DNA of 64,000 nt. It comes from Pseudomonas sp. QS1027 (GTDB lineage Bacteria; Pseudomonadota; Gammaproteobacteria; Pseudomonadales; Pseudomonadaceae). Under the pieces are notes generated by a model, which did not search any database, was not told the DNA's origin, and worked only from the letters and a program-made list of their open reading frames with translations. The stretch's first letter is position 1, and every line of letters starts with the position of its first letter. Where the stretch lies: positions 124,001 to 188,000 of the forward strand of contig NZ_PHSU01000007.1 of the NCBI RefSeq assembly GCF_002814235.1, in the 5' to 3' direction. A program made the position numbers and the translations under genes. Shown here in pieces: positions 1-8,864 of the stretch.

Positions 1-495
1 GCTCGCGCCTGCCACGTGGCGCTTGCGGCCCTGGGCCTGGCGGCGCTGTTCAAGGCCGCGCCATGGACCTTCGACATAGTGCGCCTGGCAGGCGCCGCCT
101 ATCTGCTGTGGATCGGCGTACGCATGCTCAAGCCCGGTTCGCTGGCGTTGTTGAGCGCGGATCACGAAGGCGCCCAACGGACCCTGAGCTGGCGCGCCGC
201 CCTGCAACAAGGGCTGCTCACCAATCTGCTGAACCCCAAGGCATTGCTGTTCTGCTCGGTGCTGCTGCCGCAATTCATCGATGCCCATGCCGGCCCGGTG
301 GCCACGCAGTTCCTTGGGCTCGGCGCGACCCTGGTGGCGGTCGGGCTGCTGTTCGACAGCTGCTACGCCCTGGCCGGTGCCTGGATCGGCCAATGGCTGG
401 ACAAGAGCCCACGGGCGCAACGCCTGCAGCAATGGCTGTTCGGCGGCCTGCTGATCGGTTTTGCCGTTCGATTGGCGTTTATCCAGCAAGCCTGA
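1..495 (+). CDS. LysE-family amino acid exporter, 5' end missing
   Basis: The reading frame is open from the first base, so the gene starts before the window. The visible ~164 residues fit the C-terminal three quarters of a LysE/RhtB-type inner-membrane exporter: a hydrophobic segment, a LAGAAYLLWIGVRML stretch typical of the family, then NLLNPKALLFCSVLLPQF with the family's conserved Asn-Pro-Lys, and two more hydrophobic helices before the stop. Such proteins export amino acids or derivatives by proton antiport; the substrate cannot be read from sequence. A terminator-like hairpin follows directly, so this is probably the last gene of its unit. The family call is strong, the substrate unknown. 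Confidence 0.85.
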   Translation, partial: ARACHVALAALGLAALFKAAPWTFDIVRLAGAAYLLWIGVRMLKPGSLALLSADHEGAQRTLSWRAALQQGLLTNLLNPKALLFCSVLLPQFIDAHAGPVATQFLGLGATLVAVGLLFDSCYALAGAWIGQWLDKSPRAQRLQQWLFGGLLIGFAVRLAFIQQA

Positions 496-512
496 GGGCT
501 GTCCGTGCAAAA

Positions 513-550
513 GAAACGCCGTTAGCAGGTGAGCCGAGGGCGTTTTTCTT
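513..550 (+). terminator. Rho-independent terminator after the LysE-type gene
   Basis: AAACGCC at 514-520 pairs with GGCGTTT at 539-545, and the hairpin runs into a T-rich stretch (TTTTTCTT). It lies 20 bases past the LysE-type stop codon and ends before the ATG of the next gene, which argues against starting that gene at the GTG at 529 inside the hairpin. Confidence 0.6.
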
Positions 551-591
551 ATACATTTTGCCTTCTACTTTTCTGGACACGTTCTCCCATC

Positions 592-2094
592 ATGACCAGC
601 ACGCTCGATCGTCTTATCGCCGGCACTCCGATTCTCTACGCAGGTAACCGGGTTTCCCCGGTGCCGCCGGAATTGGCCGAGCGTTTCCAGCCGGGCGATC
701 ATCTGCTGGTGGACCAGGCCAGCGGTGAACTGCTGCTGATTCCCCACGCCGTGCAACAGATCGCGACCCAGGCCATCGACACCGCACAGGTCGCGTTCAC
801 CGCCCTGGCCCAGGTCTCGGACGAGGCCATCAGCCAGTTCTTCGACCTGTTCGCCCAGCACCTGGAAGCCCCCGCTTCCTGGGCCTTGATCGAGGCCGCG
901 AACCAGGCCGATATCGCCCAGGCCAAAGCCCGTGGGCGTTCCACCACCCGTCTGCAGGCGAGCGAGGCCATGCGTCGCGACATGATCGCCGGACTGCGGG
1001 CCTGGCGTGATGCGCCGCTGATTCGCGGTCGGGTCCATGAGTCCGTGGAACATGAGGGCTGGAAGGTTGAACAGGTGGTCGCGCCCCTGGGCGTGGTGGC
1101 GTTTGTCTTTGAAGGTCGGCCGAATGTGTTTGCCGACGCCGCCGGCGTTCTGCGCACGGGCAACACCGCGGTGCTGCGAATCGGCAGCGATGCCCTTGGC
1201 ACGGCCCAGGCGATTGTTCGCCATGCGCTCAATCCGGCGCTGCACGAAGCCGGTTTGCCGGCGGGTGCGGTGTCCCTGGTGGAAAGCAGCGACCGGGCGG
1301 CAGGCTGGGCGATGTTCGCCGACCGCCGCCTGTCCCTGGCAGTAGCCAGGGGTTCGGGCCATGCCGTGAAACAACTTGGCGGCATCGCCCAGCAAGCCGG
1401 CACCGTGGTCAGCCTGCACGGCACCGGCGGCGCCTGGTTGGTGGCCCATCAGGACGCCGATGCCAAGCGCTTTGCCGAAGTGGTGCGCAACTCCCTGGAT
1501 CGCAAGGTCTGCAACACGCTCAATGTCTGTGTGATTCATCGCCAGCGCGCGGCCGAACTGGTGCCGTTGTTCCTTGAGGCGCTGAAGGCCGCCGGCGAAG
1601 CACGCGGCCAACGCTGCAAGCTGCATGTCGTCAGCGGCGATGAAAGCGTGCTGCCGACCGAGTGGCTGCAAGCGCGGGTGCAGGTCCGGCGCGCCGAAGG
1701 TTATGAGGAAGAAGCACAAACCGAATCGTTGCCCGAAGACCAGCTGGGCCGCGAGTGGGAGTGGGAAGAGACGCCGGAAGTCAGCCTGAAAATCGTCGAT
1801 GACCTGGATCAGGCGGTTGCCCTGTTCAACCGTTACAGCCCGCAGTTCACCGTGTCGCTGATCAGCGCCGACCGTGGTGCCCATGACTACTTCTACAACA
1901 GCATCAACGCGCCCTTTGTCGGCGATGGTTTCACCCGCTGGGTCGATGGCCAGTACGCACTGAACAAACCGGAACTGGGTCTTTCGAACTGGGAAAACGG
2001 GCGCCTGTTTGCCCGTGGGGCGATCCTCTCCGGAGATGGGGTCTTTACCCTGCGTAGCCGGATGAGCCAGATCGATACCAGCCTGCGGCGCTGA
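592..2094 (+). CDS. ProA-like aldehyde dehydrogenase superfamily protein
   Basis: A 500-residue protein of the aldehyde dehydrogenase fold, closest in motifs to glutamate-5-semialdehyde dehydrogenase (ProA). FVFEGRPNVFADAAG (about 171-185) matches the ProA nucleotide-binding strand, and VCNTLN carries the probable catalytic Cys307. ProA proper is about 420 residues; this one has an extra N-terminal segment of roughly 60 residues and a Glu-rich insert near 375-405, so it may be a paralogue with another acyl-phosphate or aldehyde substrate rather than the proline enzyme. The ATG at 592 is chosen because the alternative GTG at 529 sits in the upstream terminator. It ends 18 bases from the convergent next gene. 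Confidence 0.7.
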   Translation: MTSTLDRLIAGTPILYAGNRVSPVPPELAERFQPGDHLLVDQASGELLLIPHAVQQIATQAIDTAQVAFTALAQVSDEAISQFFDLFAQHLEAPASWALIEAANQADIAQAKARGRSTTRLQASEAMRRDMIAGLRAWRDAPLIRGRVHESVEHEGWKVEQVVAPLGVVAFVFEGRPNVFADAAGVLRTGNTAVLRIGSDALGTAQAIVRHALNPALHEAGLPAGAVSLVESSDRAAGWAMFADRRLSLAVARGSGHAVKQLGGIAQQAGTVVSLHGTGGAWLVAHQDADAKRFAEVVRNSLDRKVCNTLNVCVIHRQRAAELVPLFLEALKAAGEARGQRCKLHVVSGDESVLPTEWLQARVQVRRAEGYEEEAQTESLPEDQLGREWEWEETPEVSLKIVDDLDQAVALFNRYSPQFTVSLISADRGAHDYFYNSINAPFVGDGFTRWVDGQYALNKPELGLSNWENGRLFARGAILSGDGVFTLRSRMSQIDTSLRR

Positions 2095-2112
2095 AAATCA
2101 CGCAGTCTCCCG

Positions 2113-4167
2113 CTATAGATCCAATACCAGCGGTTCCGTGCTTTGCGCCGGAATCGCGCAACAAATCAGCACCTGCCCTTCGCCCGGCAACTCCGCCGGC
2201 GGCTGTGGATAATGCACCTGCCCGCTGATCAAGCGGGTGCTGCAGGTGCCACAGGACCCGCCCCGGCAACTGAACTCCGGCTGCAAGCCACGGCTTTCCG
2301 CCAGCACCAGCAGACTCTCGCCTTCCGGCTCCCAGCGCGCCTCCTTGCCTGAACGATAGAACACCACCGGCACCGACTGCGTAGCCGCCAGCGGCTGTTC
2401 GATCTGCGGCACACCCGGGTCCTGGCGACGACGCAATGTCGACGGGCCAAAAGTCTCCGCATGAATACGCTCATCGCGGATATCCATATCCCGCAGTTGA
2501 TCGTACAGCCCCTGGGTAAAACCACCCGGACCGCACAGGACAAAGTCCACCGAGTCATAGTCATCAACCGTCAGCACGGCCTTCAATACCTCGACATCGA
2601 GTCGGCCTTGCAGATGGTAATCCTCACCCGGCACCGCTTCGGGCTCCGGTTGGCTCAAGAGTCGCACCACCTGAACCGTATCACCCGCACGGTCCATCAG
2701 TTCATCCAGCTCGGCGCGGAATGGAAGCTCCGCCAACGACCGGGAGCTGTGGAACAAAACCGTGGGCCGCATCCGCCGGGTTCGTTTGCCCTGATACACC
2801 ACCTCCCGCAACATCGACAGCAGAGGCGTAATCCCCACCCCCGCCGCCAGCAATACCAACGGGCGCTGCTCATGGGTCGCCACGGTGAAATGCCCCTGTG
2901 GTGCACGCGCCTCAAGTACATCACCGACCTTGAGCTGATCGTGCACATGGGACGATACCCGACCGTCGCGCTTGACGCTGATCCGGCAGAACTCATCAGA
3001 CGGCGCGCCCGACAAACTGTAGGTACGAATCTGCGTCTGCCCGCCCAGATCGAAACGCAGCGGCAGATGCTGGCCGGCCTGAAACACCGGCAACCCCGCC
3101 CCGTCCGTCGGCTCCAGATACAGCGAACGAATGTTGCGACTTTCCTCGACAATCCGGCTGATCCGCAAAGGCCGCCAAGCGTTGCCCAACGCTTCGGCTT
3201 GCAAACGCGCGGCGGCCTGATCCCAGTTGCCGGTCATCAGGCTGTTGGGTGAAAAGCCTTCAAACTTCCAACGCAGGGTCGACGCCGCCGGACGCCGCAC
3301 ACAATGTTCCACGTGGAACGTCCACAACCGCTCGGCCCCTTGAAAGGCTTTCACCAGCGGTCCATCGAGGATGACCTCGGTGCGTCCGCTGAGTTGCAGC
3401 AGGTCACCTGTATTGAAATCGATAAACAACAGACCGGCATGGGGATTGATCAGCAGATTGCCCAGGGTGTTGAAATGCAGGTTGCCGGCAAAGTCCGGGA
3501 TGGTCAGACAGTCGCCCTCGACCCGGACAAAGCCGCTTTGCCCGCCACGATGGGAGACGTCCACGGAGCGAGCGCCGTCGATATCCACATAGCTGGCGAC
3601 AAAGAACGTATCGGCGGCATGGATCATTGCCGCGGCCTCGGCGTCCAGGCCTTGCGAGCGATGAACGACCTGCGTGGTCGGGTCCGGCGCGGGCACCCGC
3701 TCGAACTGACGCAACTGGATATATTGCGGACAGTTGCCGAAGGCATGTTCCACAACGACGTTCAGGGTCTGCCCAGTCAGCGCGGCAACACGCCCATTGA
3801 TACGGTTGCGTCGCCGGGTGTGCAGTTCCATTCCCAGCAAACCGATCGCCGCGCCGGCCCGCAGGGCTGGATACGTGGGATCCGTAGCCTGTGGAAAACT
3901 CCCCACTTGAAGCAACCTGGGTTCGGGGGAAAAGGCAAAACCGGGCTCACCTTCAAACAGGCTCGCCCAGGGATTGCCCTGATCGTCCACGGTGCCGAAC
4001 AACAGGAACGGCAACTGGCGATAAAAGTCACGATGCTGGTCCGGCATATAGTCGCGGATGACCTTGGGACCCAGCTCGGCCATTCGCGCGGCGACACCGA
4101 CCCGACTCTGCATCTGCAGCTCGCCGACGTGCCAGGGTGATGCATTGGATGGGCTGGGTGTGTTCAT
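2113..4167 (-). CDS. PNPOx-like / ferredoxin reductase / 2Fe-2S ferredoxin fusion oxidoreductase
   Basis: A 684-residue protein with three modules. Residues ~1-280 resemble pyridoxamine-phosphate-oxidase-like flavin-binding split barrels. Residues ~330-570 form an FNR-type reductase: RTYSLSGAP for flavin, LLAAGVGITPLLSM and CGPGGFTQGLYDQL for NAD(P)H. Residues ~595-684 are a plant-type ferredoxin with the cluster motif CRGGSCGTC and a downstream ICC cysteine. Electrons would flow NAD(P)H, FAD, 2Fe-2S, then to an acceptor at the split barrel; the substrate is unknown. GGAGAA lies six bases before the ATG, favouring 4167 over the adjacent GTG. A parS sequence lies inside the gene. A GST gene lies just upstream on the same strand. 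Confidence 0.82.
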   Translation of the reverse strand: MNTPSPSNASPWHVGELQMQSRVGVAARMAELGPKVIRDYMPDQHRDFYRQLPFLLFGTVDDQGNPWASLFEGEPGFAFSPEPRLLQVGSFPQATDPTYPALRAGAAIGLLGMELHTRRRNRINGRVAALTGQTLNVVVEHAFGNCPQYIQLRQFERVPAPDPTTQVVHRSQGLDAEAAAMIHAADTFFVASYVDIDGARSVDVSHRGGQSGFVRVEGDCLTIPDFAGNLHFNTLGNLLINPHAGLLFIDFNTGDLLQLSGRTEVILDGPLVKAFQGAERLWTFHVEHCVRRPAASTLRWKFEGFSPNSLMTGNWDQAAARLQAEALGNAWRPLRISRIVEESRNIRSLYLEPTDGAGLPVFQAGQHLPLRFDLGGQTQIRTYSLSGAPSDEFCRISVKRDGRVSSHVHDQLKVGDVLEARAPQGHFTVATHEQRPLVLLAAGVGITPLLSMLREVVYQGKRTRRMRPTVLFHSSRSLAELPFRAELDELMDRAGDTVQVVRLLSQPEPEAVPGEDYHLQGRLDVEVLKAVLTVDDYDSVDFVLCGPGGFTQGLYDQLRDMDIRDERIHAETFGPSTLRRRQDPGVPQIEQPLAATQSVPVVFYRSGKEARWEPEGESLLVLAESRGLQPEFSCRGGSCGTCSTRLISGQVHYPQPPAELPGEGQVLICCAIPAQSTEPLVLDL
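3305..3320. other. parS centromere-like site (ParB binding), inside a CDS
   Basis: TGTTCCACGTGGAACG differs in one terminal base from the palindrome TGTTCCACGTGGAACA. This matches the Pseudomonas parS class bound by ParB, which is encoded here at 40263-41135. It lies in the oxidoreductase gene, where it encodes Phe-His-Val-Glu, about 46 kb from oriC. Confidence 0.8.
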
Positions 4168-4224
4168 CACAACTTCTCCACGGGAAACCCTCCAACCCGA
4201 AGTGGGCGGGAGGCTTCATCAACC

Positions 4225-4854
4225 TCAGGCGGTCTGCAACCCGGCGACGGTGCGTGGCATGGGTACAAAGCCCGGCAAGGCTTCGATCCGCGCCAACCAG
4301 GCCCGTACATTGGGGTAGTCCGCCAGCGAGACATTGCCTTCCGGCGCATGGGCGATATAGCTGTAACCGGCGACATCGGCGATGGTCGGTGTGTCACCCA
4401 CCAGGTAGGACGACTGGTTCAATTCATGCTCGACGACCTTGAGCAAGGCATGGGAACGGCTGATCGCATCCTCGGCGTCAAAGGGTGCACCGAAGACCGT
4501 GATCAACCGGGCTCGGGCCGGACCGAAAGCAATCTGCCCCGCCGCCACCGACAACCAGCGTTGCACATGGGCGGCCCCCACCGGATCGGTGGGCAGCCAG
4601 CGACCTTGCCCATACTTGAGCGCCAGATACACCAGAATCGCCGCGGAATCGGCGAGGACCAGCCCCTGATCGTCGATCACCGGCACCTGGCCAAAGGCAT
4701 TCAGCGCCAGGTATTCCGGGGTCTTATGGGCACCACCGGGAATATCCACATGAATCAGTTCCACCGGCAAGCCGAGCAGGGACAACATCAGTTCGGCACG
4801 ATGGGCGTGGCCGGAGCGGGAAAAGTTGTAGAGCTTGATGGGGGTCTGGGACAT
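4225..4854 (-). CDS. Glutathione S-transferase family protein
   Basis: A 209-residue cytosolic GST-fold protein. The thioredoxin-like N-terminal domain (about 5-80) shows [17 protein letters not shown] with an active-site-region Ser, then [10 protein letters not shown] containing the cis-proline and [12 protein letters not shown] with the gamma-glutamyl-binding Ser. The helical C-terminal domain has [15 protein letters not shown], the usual N-capping and folding motif. The start is the ATG at 4854: GGAG lies seven bases before it and the fold begins there; the longer frame upstream adds 38 residues that do not resemble a GST. It probably shares a transcript with the oxidoreductase downstream (57-base gap) and perhaps with the LysR gene upstream. 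The substrate is not predictable. Confidence 0.88.
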   Translation of the reverse strand: MSQTPIKLYNFSRSGHAHRAELMLSLLGLPVELIHVDIPGGAHKTPEYLALNAFGQVPVIDDQGLVLADSAAILVYLALKYGQGRWLPTDPVGAAHVQRWLSVAAGQIAFGPARARLITVFGAPFDAEDAISRSHALLKVVEHELNQSSYLVGDTPTIADVAGYSYIAHAPEGNVSLADYPNVRAWLARIEALPGFVPMPRTVAGLQTA

Positions 4855-4983
4855 GGCGGGACTCCACGGGGGCAGAAGCGCAACCCAGGATGGTTCGCGC
4901 TGATGGAGTGATCTTGCTCCTTCAGCGAAAACAACAGAATCACCAGAAACGGCAATCCATTCTTTCAAAAAATGAAATTCTGA

Positions 4984-5886
4984 TCAGCCTTTCAGATTCG
5001 GGTGTTCGCGCAAGGCGGCGACCATGAAGTCGACAAAACTGCGCACCCGTACGGAAACCGTGCGACCTCCTTGATACACCACGTGGATCGGCAGCGGCGG
5101 AAACTCGAACTCTTCCAACACGATTTCCAGCTCACCGGCCGCCAGCTTGTCCGCAACTTGATAAGACAGCACCCGGGTCAGGCCAAGCCCCAGGCAGGCG
5201 GCGTGGATCGCCGCCCTGTTCGCCGTCATTGCCAGGCGCGGTTCCAGGCGGATGCTCAAGGGTTTGTCACCCTCAAGGAATTGCCAGCTCCTGACCTGCG
5301 AAGCCGAAGCGGCCATGACGATCTGCGCCTGACGCAACTCGTCCGGATGTTGGGGACGGCCCTGTTTGTCCAGATAGGCCGGTGAAGCGCAGACCACCCG
5401 GCGCACCTGCCCTACCCTGACGGCGTGATAACCACTGTCGGGCAACTCGCCGATCCGCACCGCGACATCGATCCCGTCCTCGACCATGGGCACCACGCGG
5501 TCCAGCAGCAGCGCGTTGATATCCACCGCCGGATACTGTGCCAGGTAACGCACCATCACCGGCGTGACATACAACTCGCCGAATAGCACCGGCGCGGTCA
5601 TGGTCAGCTGGCCGCTGGGACGGGCGTGAATGTCGGCGGCCGAGGCCTCGGCTTCCTCCATCGAGGCAAGAATACGCCGACAGTCTTCCAGATAGCGGTT
5701 CCCGGGTTCGGTCAGGTGCACGTTGCGCGTGGTACGTACGAGTAACTGGGCGCCGATGCGTTTTTCCAGAGCCGCCACCGCCCGGGTAACGCTCGGTGCC
5801 GAGAGGCTCAGACGCCGCGCCGCCGCCGCGAAACCCTGCTCCTGGGCCACGGCGACGAACACCTGCATTTCCTGGAATCTGTCCAT
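4984..5886 (-). CDS. LysR-family transcriptional regulator
   Basis: A 300-residue LysR-type regulator. The winged helix-turn-helix is at about residues 3-62, with AAARRLSLSAPSVTRAVAALE as recognition region, followed by the linker helix. The rest (about 90-295) is the periplasmic-binding-protein-like effector domain. It resembles the subgroup of LysR proteins beside GST or oxidoreductase genes, and it lies upstream of such genes here on the same strand, 129 bases from the GST start. It probably controls this small cluster; effector and operators are not identifiable by eye. Confidence 0.88.
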   Translation of the reverse strand: MDRFQEMQVFVAVAQEQGFAAAARRLSLSAPSVTRAVAALEKRIGAQLLVRTTRNVHLTEPGNRYLEDCRRILASMEEAEASAADIHARPSGQLTMTAPVLFGELYVTPVMVRYLAQYPAVDINALLLDRVVPMVEDGIDVAVRIGELPDSGYHAVRVGQVRRVVCASPAYLDKQGRPQHPDELRQAQIVMAASASQVRSWQFLEGDKPLSIRLEPRLAMTANRAAIHAACLGLGLTRVLSYQVADKLAAGELEIVLEEFEFPPLPIHVVYQGGRTVSVRVRSFVDFMVAALREHPNLKG

Positions 5887-5922
5887 GGGTTGGCTACTCG
5901 CTCCTCCGGAGGATCGCGGTGA

Positions 5923-6738
5923 CTATGCAGGCAGCTCCGAGAGGAATGCCAACAGCGCATCGTTCACGAATGTCGGGTTTTCAATGCTGGAAATATGTCC
6001 CGCCTCTGATATCCCGATGTACTTGCAACCGATCAGCTCGGCCATCTCCCGGGCCTCGCTCGGCGGCCGTGGCTTGTCCTGCTCGCCGCACATCACCAGC
6101 GTGCGGCTGGCATCCAACGCCGCCAGCTCGGCCAGACGATCGTCACGCCCGAAGATCAGCCGTCCCAGTGGGACGACGCTGTCACGCAGACGCTCGCCCG
6201 ACCAAGTCGTCAGGGACGTACGAAACGCCTGGTAGTACGGCTGTTGCGGATCGATACCCGCCTTGAAGAAAATCGGCACGATTGCATCGAGCAAAGGCGG
6301 TGGAACACTGCCGGCGTCCCCGATCATCTTCAGCATCGAGAAATAATATTGCTGGGTCGGGGCGGGTTCTTCACCGGCATAGGTATCCATCAACACCAGG
6401 CCACGGACGCGCTCGGGTGCTGCCAGGGCCAGGCGAGCGCCCCACATGCCGCCGACCGACAGGCCGACCAGGGTGAAACGCTGAATTTCCAGGTGATCGA
6501 GCAAGGCCAGTACCTGGCTGGCCAGATCGTCGAGGCTACGGGTGTTCTCCGGCAACCGGCCTGACTGCCCATGGCCCCAGAGCTCCGGCACAATCACTCG
6601 ATAGTGTTGCGACAGCACCGCGATCTGCGGCGCCCACATGCCGCTGTCCCACAGGTAGCTGGAGCCCAGTACCACCACCTCGCCCACGCCCTGGTCGAGG
6701 AAGTGCAGTGGTTGTCCATCGATCGTCACAAACGGCAT
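5923..6738 (-). CDS. Alpha/beta hydrolase
   Basis: A 271-residue alpha/beta-hydrolase-fold protein. The nucleophile elbow GLSVGG places the catalytic Ser at residue 94; PELWGHGQSG before it is the usual strand/turn preceding the cap; the last third has MCGEQDKPRPP (probable acid) and SEAGHISSIENP (catalytic His), as in 3-oxoadipate enol-lactonase-like and related esterases. The ATG at 6738 is preceded by AAGGGGAATGCA, a good ribosome binding site; the frame continues upstream to 6768 without one. It lies 36 bases upstream of the LysR gene on the same strand. Its substrate is unknown. Confidence 0.85.
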   Translation of the reverse strand: MPFVTIDGQPLHFLDQGVGEVVVLGSSYLWDSGMWAPQIAVLSQHYRVIVPELWGHGQSGRLPENTRSLDDLASQVLALLDHLEIQRFTLVGLSVGGMWGARLALAAPERVRGLVLMDTYAGEEPAPTQQYYFSMLKMIGDAGSVPPPLLDAIVPIFFKAGIDPQQPYYQAFRTSLTTWSGERLRDSVVPLGRLIFGRDDRLAELAALDASRTLVMCGEQDKPRPPSEAREMAELIGCKYIGISEAGHISSIENPTFVNDALLAFLSELPA

Positions 6739-6766
6739 TGCATTCCCCTTCGCTAATGGATGAAAC

Positions 6767-6793
6767 AACGAGTGCCTAGACCCCTAGCACTCA
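6767..6793 (-). terminator. Hairpin overlapping the last stop codon of the O-antigen operon
   Basis: On the minus strand GAGTGCTAG pairs with CTAGGCACTC (one bulged base, loop GGGT), and the transcript then reads GTTGTTTC. The stem overlaps the TGA of the OafA-like gene. The T tract is weak, so termination is likely but not certain. Confidence 0.4.
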
Positions 6794-8701
6794 CCACAGC
6801 CTGTTTGCATTCGCCAAATCATCAAATACTTTAGCCGAGCCTTCATAGCTCAAATGCCCAGAATCGCGATACATCGGTACGTCATCCACTATTGTGCGGC
6901 AGACTTTCTTATCACAAAGCGCACTGCTCAGCCGAACGACTTTGACTTTGTATTTTTTCTCAATCACATCTAATAACTCAATGACACCCGCATCGGTACG
7001 CCTGTAAGTATCTAGTGATATTCCACAGAACGACTTATCCGGTAGTAGCATCTTTCCGGAGAGGCGCCGTTCCATACAGACAATATTATCGTCTCCGACT
7101 AATGGCGGAGGACCAATGACTATCACTTCCTTTCCAAGGTTTTGCAGGGTTTCAATGGTATTCCCGAGATCAGCTTCCGCCAAGCTTAAGCTTGTAGGAA
7201 CGACCGTCGTCGTCGCCTGAGTGCCTGCCAACCTGACTTGCATACTATTATTCGGCACGGTGTACTGCCAAAAAGACGCAGCCAAAATGACAGTTTTTAT
7301 ATACTGGGACGTTTTTATAGCATTCAGTACGCCGTCGTTGAAGGCGATACAGTAATTGGCCATACTTTCGGCATCAGGACGCAAAGGATTATAGGGTGCG
7401 GTATTAAGAAAGGGTGGGCAAGCACTGTAAGTTGCCTGAACGATACCGTTGCGCCTATGATTCTTTATTCCCCCGACAGAGTGCATCGCATAAGAATCAC
7501 CCCAAACCATAGTATCTGCAAATTCGGACGTCCTACACTTTTCAGTATTTTTGAAAATATTGATATCACAAGACTTGTCCAAACCGTAATTTGGCCGCCG
7601 AATGAATTCAAAATCCATCTCGGCCTTGTGAAAACTCAAGACTATGTATTGTGAAACCAATAAAATAACCGCCCCCAGAGCGACACCGCCACTGAGTTTC
7701 ATAGGGGGGATTTTTATAGAGCGGCTTGGACGCTCAACCAAAAAATATAGAGCTACCGCTGCGGCAAGCGACGAAAACAACAGCGTGACCTTAAAGATCA
7801 GCGAAGTACTGCCCGGGTTGGTATTTTGGAAAAACACTATAATCGGCCAGTGCACCAAATACAACGAGTATGAAATATCACCTAATACAACCAGCGGTTT
7901 CACCAGGGGGGAGCGATTAAAAATAACGCTCTTAGCCAAAAGCACAATCAACGTAGCAACGCATGTAATAAGAGCGGCGCTGCCTGGGTGCGCCCACTGA
8001 CGCGCTTGCATCGGTACGACAATGAGTGCAAGGAGTGCAGTAAAAAACAACAGCCTGGGCACTTTGACATTAATTTTCTGGGCTGCCAAGTATCCAGCAG
8101 AACCTATCAGCAATTCCCAGGCTCTGGTGGGCAGCAAATAAAACGAAGCCGAAGGATTCGATTGATTAAGGTACAAACAAGCCGTGAGACTCGCCACGAG
8201 CAAAGCGGCAACGATAGGCAACCAGTACCGGGACGGAGACAGTATAAGCAGTAGAGGAAAGACCAGATAGTATTGCTCTTCAACAGCCAGCGACCACAGG
8301 TGCAGCAATGGTTTGGTGGAGGCCGCCGCATCAAAATAACCGGCCTGGGAAAGTAACACTATATTCGTGGTGTAACTAACCGCCCCAGCCACCTGATAAA
8401 GCAGGTTTCGCAGTTCAAGGACATTTAGAAAAAAATAAGCCCCCACACAGGTAAACAATATAGTGGCATAGGCTCCGGGGATCAGTCGCCGAGCACGCCT
8501 GTAGTAGAAATCACGAAGGCTAAAATTTCCATCTAATATTTTTTTTGCAATAATACCTGTAATGAGATAACCAGAAATAACAAAAAAAATATCCACGCCT
8601 AGAAAGCCCGACTTTAATGCCCCAAAGCCGATATGGTCCAATACGACCAGCATCACTGCCAGGCCTCTTAAGGCCTGGATATCCGTTCTGAACTGACTCA
8701 T
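6791..8701 (-). CDS. OafA-type O-acyltransferase with SGNH domain
   Basis: A 636-residue inner-membrane acyltransferase. Residues ~1-350 are an acyltransferase-3 domain of about ten membrane helices, with LRGLAVMLVVLDHIGFG (catalytic His region), FFVISGYLIT, RRARRLIPG and LWSLAVEEQYYLVFPL. After an eleventh helix the periplasmic SGNH domain carries VWGDSYAMHS and DSGHLSYEGS, the Ser and Asp-x-x-His blocks. Proteins of this OafA architecture O-acetylate O-antigen sugars. GAGGACGT directly precedes the ATG. The gene is visibly more AT-rich than the core genome and is separated from the next glycosyltransferase gene by 163 bases, so it could have its own promoter. Its likely role is to decorate the polymer made by the operon upstream. 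Confidence 0.88.
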   Translation of the reverse strand: MSQFRTDIQALRGLAVMLVVLDHIGFGALKSGFLGVDIFFVISGYLITGIIAKKILDGNFSLRDFYYRRARRLIPGAYATILFTCVGAYFFLNVLELRNLLYQVAGAVSYTTNIVLLSQAGYFDAAASTKPLLHLWSLAVEEQYYLVFPLLLILSPSRYWLPIVAALLVASLTACLYLNQSNPSASFYLLPTRAWELLIGSAGYLAAQKINVKVPRLLFFTALLALIVVPMQARQWAHPGSAALITCVATLIVLLAKSVIFNRSPLVKPLVVLGDISYSLYLVHWPIIVFFQNTNPGSTSLIFKVTLLFSSLAAAVALYFLVERPSRSIKIPPMKLSGGVALGAVILLVSQYIVLSFHKAEMDFEFIRRPNYGLDKSCDINIFKNTEKCRTSEFADTMVWGDSYAMHSVGGIKNHRRNGIVQATYSACPPFLNTAPYNPLRPDAESMANYCIAFNDGVLNAIKTSQYIKTVILAASFWQYTVPNNSMQVRLAGTQATTTVVPTSLSLAEADLGNTIETLQNLGKEVIVIGPPPLVGDDNIVCMERRLSGKMLLPDKSFCGISLDTYRRTDAGVIELLDVIEKKYKVKVVRLSSALCDKKVCRTIVDDVPMYRDSGHLSYEGSAKVFDDLANANRLW

Positions 8702-8864
8702 ACGTCCTCTGTTTTCAATGCCCGGCCGATGCTGAACCGCTTACCGGGCTCCAGCGATCCTTACTGCGTAATATGCCGTGGTGGCGTAATACTTTTGGGC
8801 CAGCACTCACCGACCGAGTGGCGGCTGGTACTAGACTGGATGAATCAATAATGCAACGGAAACA

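Noticed and set aside
529..591. Earlier GTG start for the ProA-like gene
   Set aside because: It would lie inside the hairpin terminating the upstream gene, and the added residues are hydrophobic without similarity to the family.
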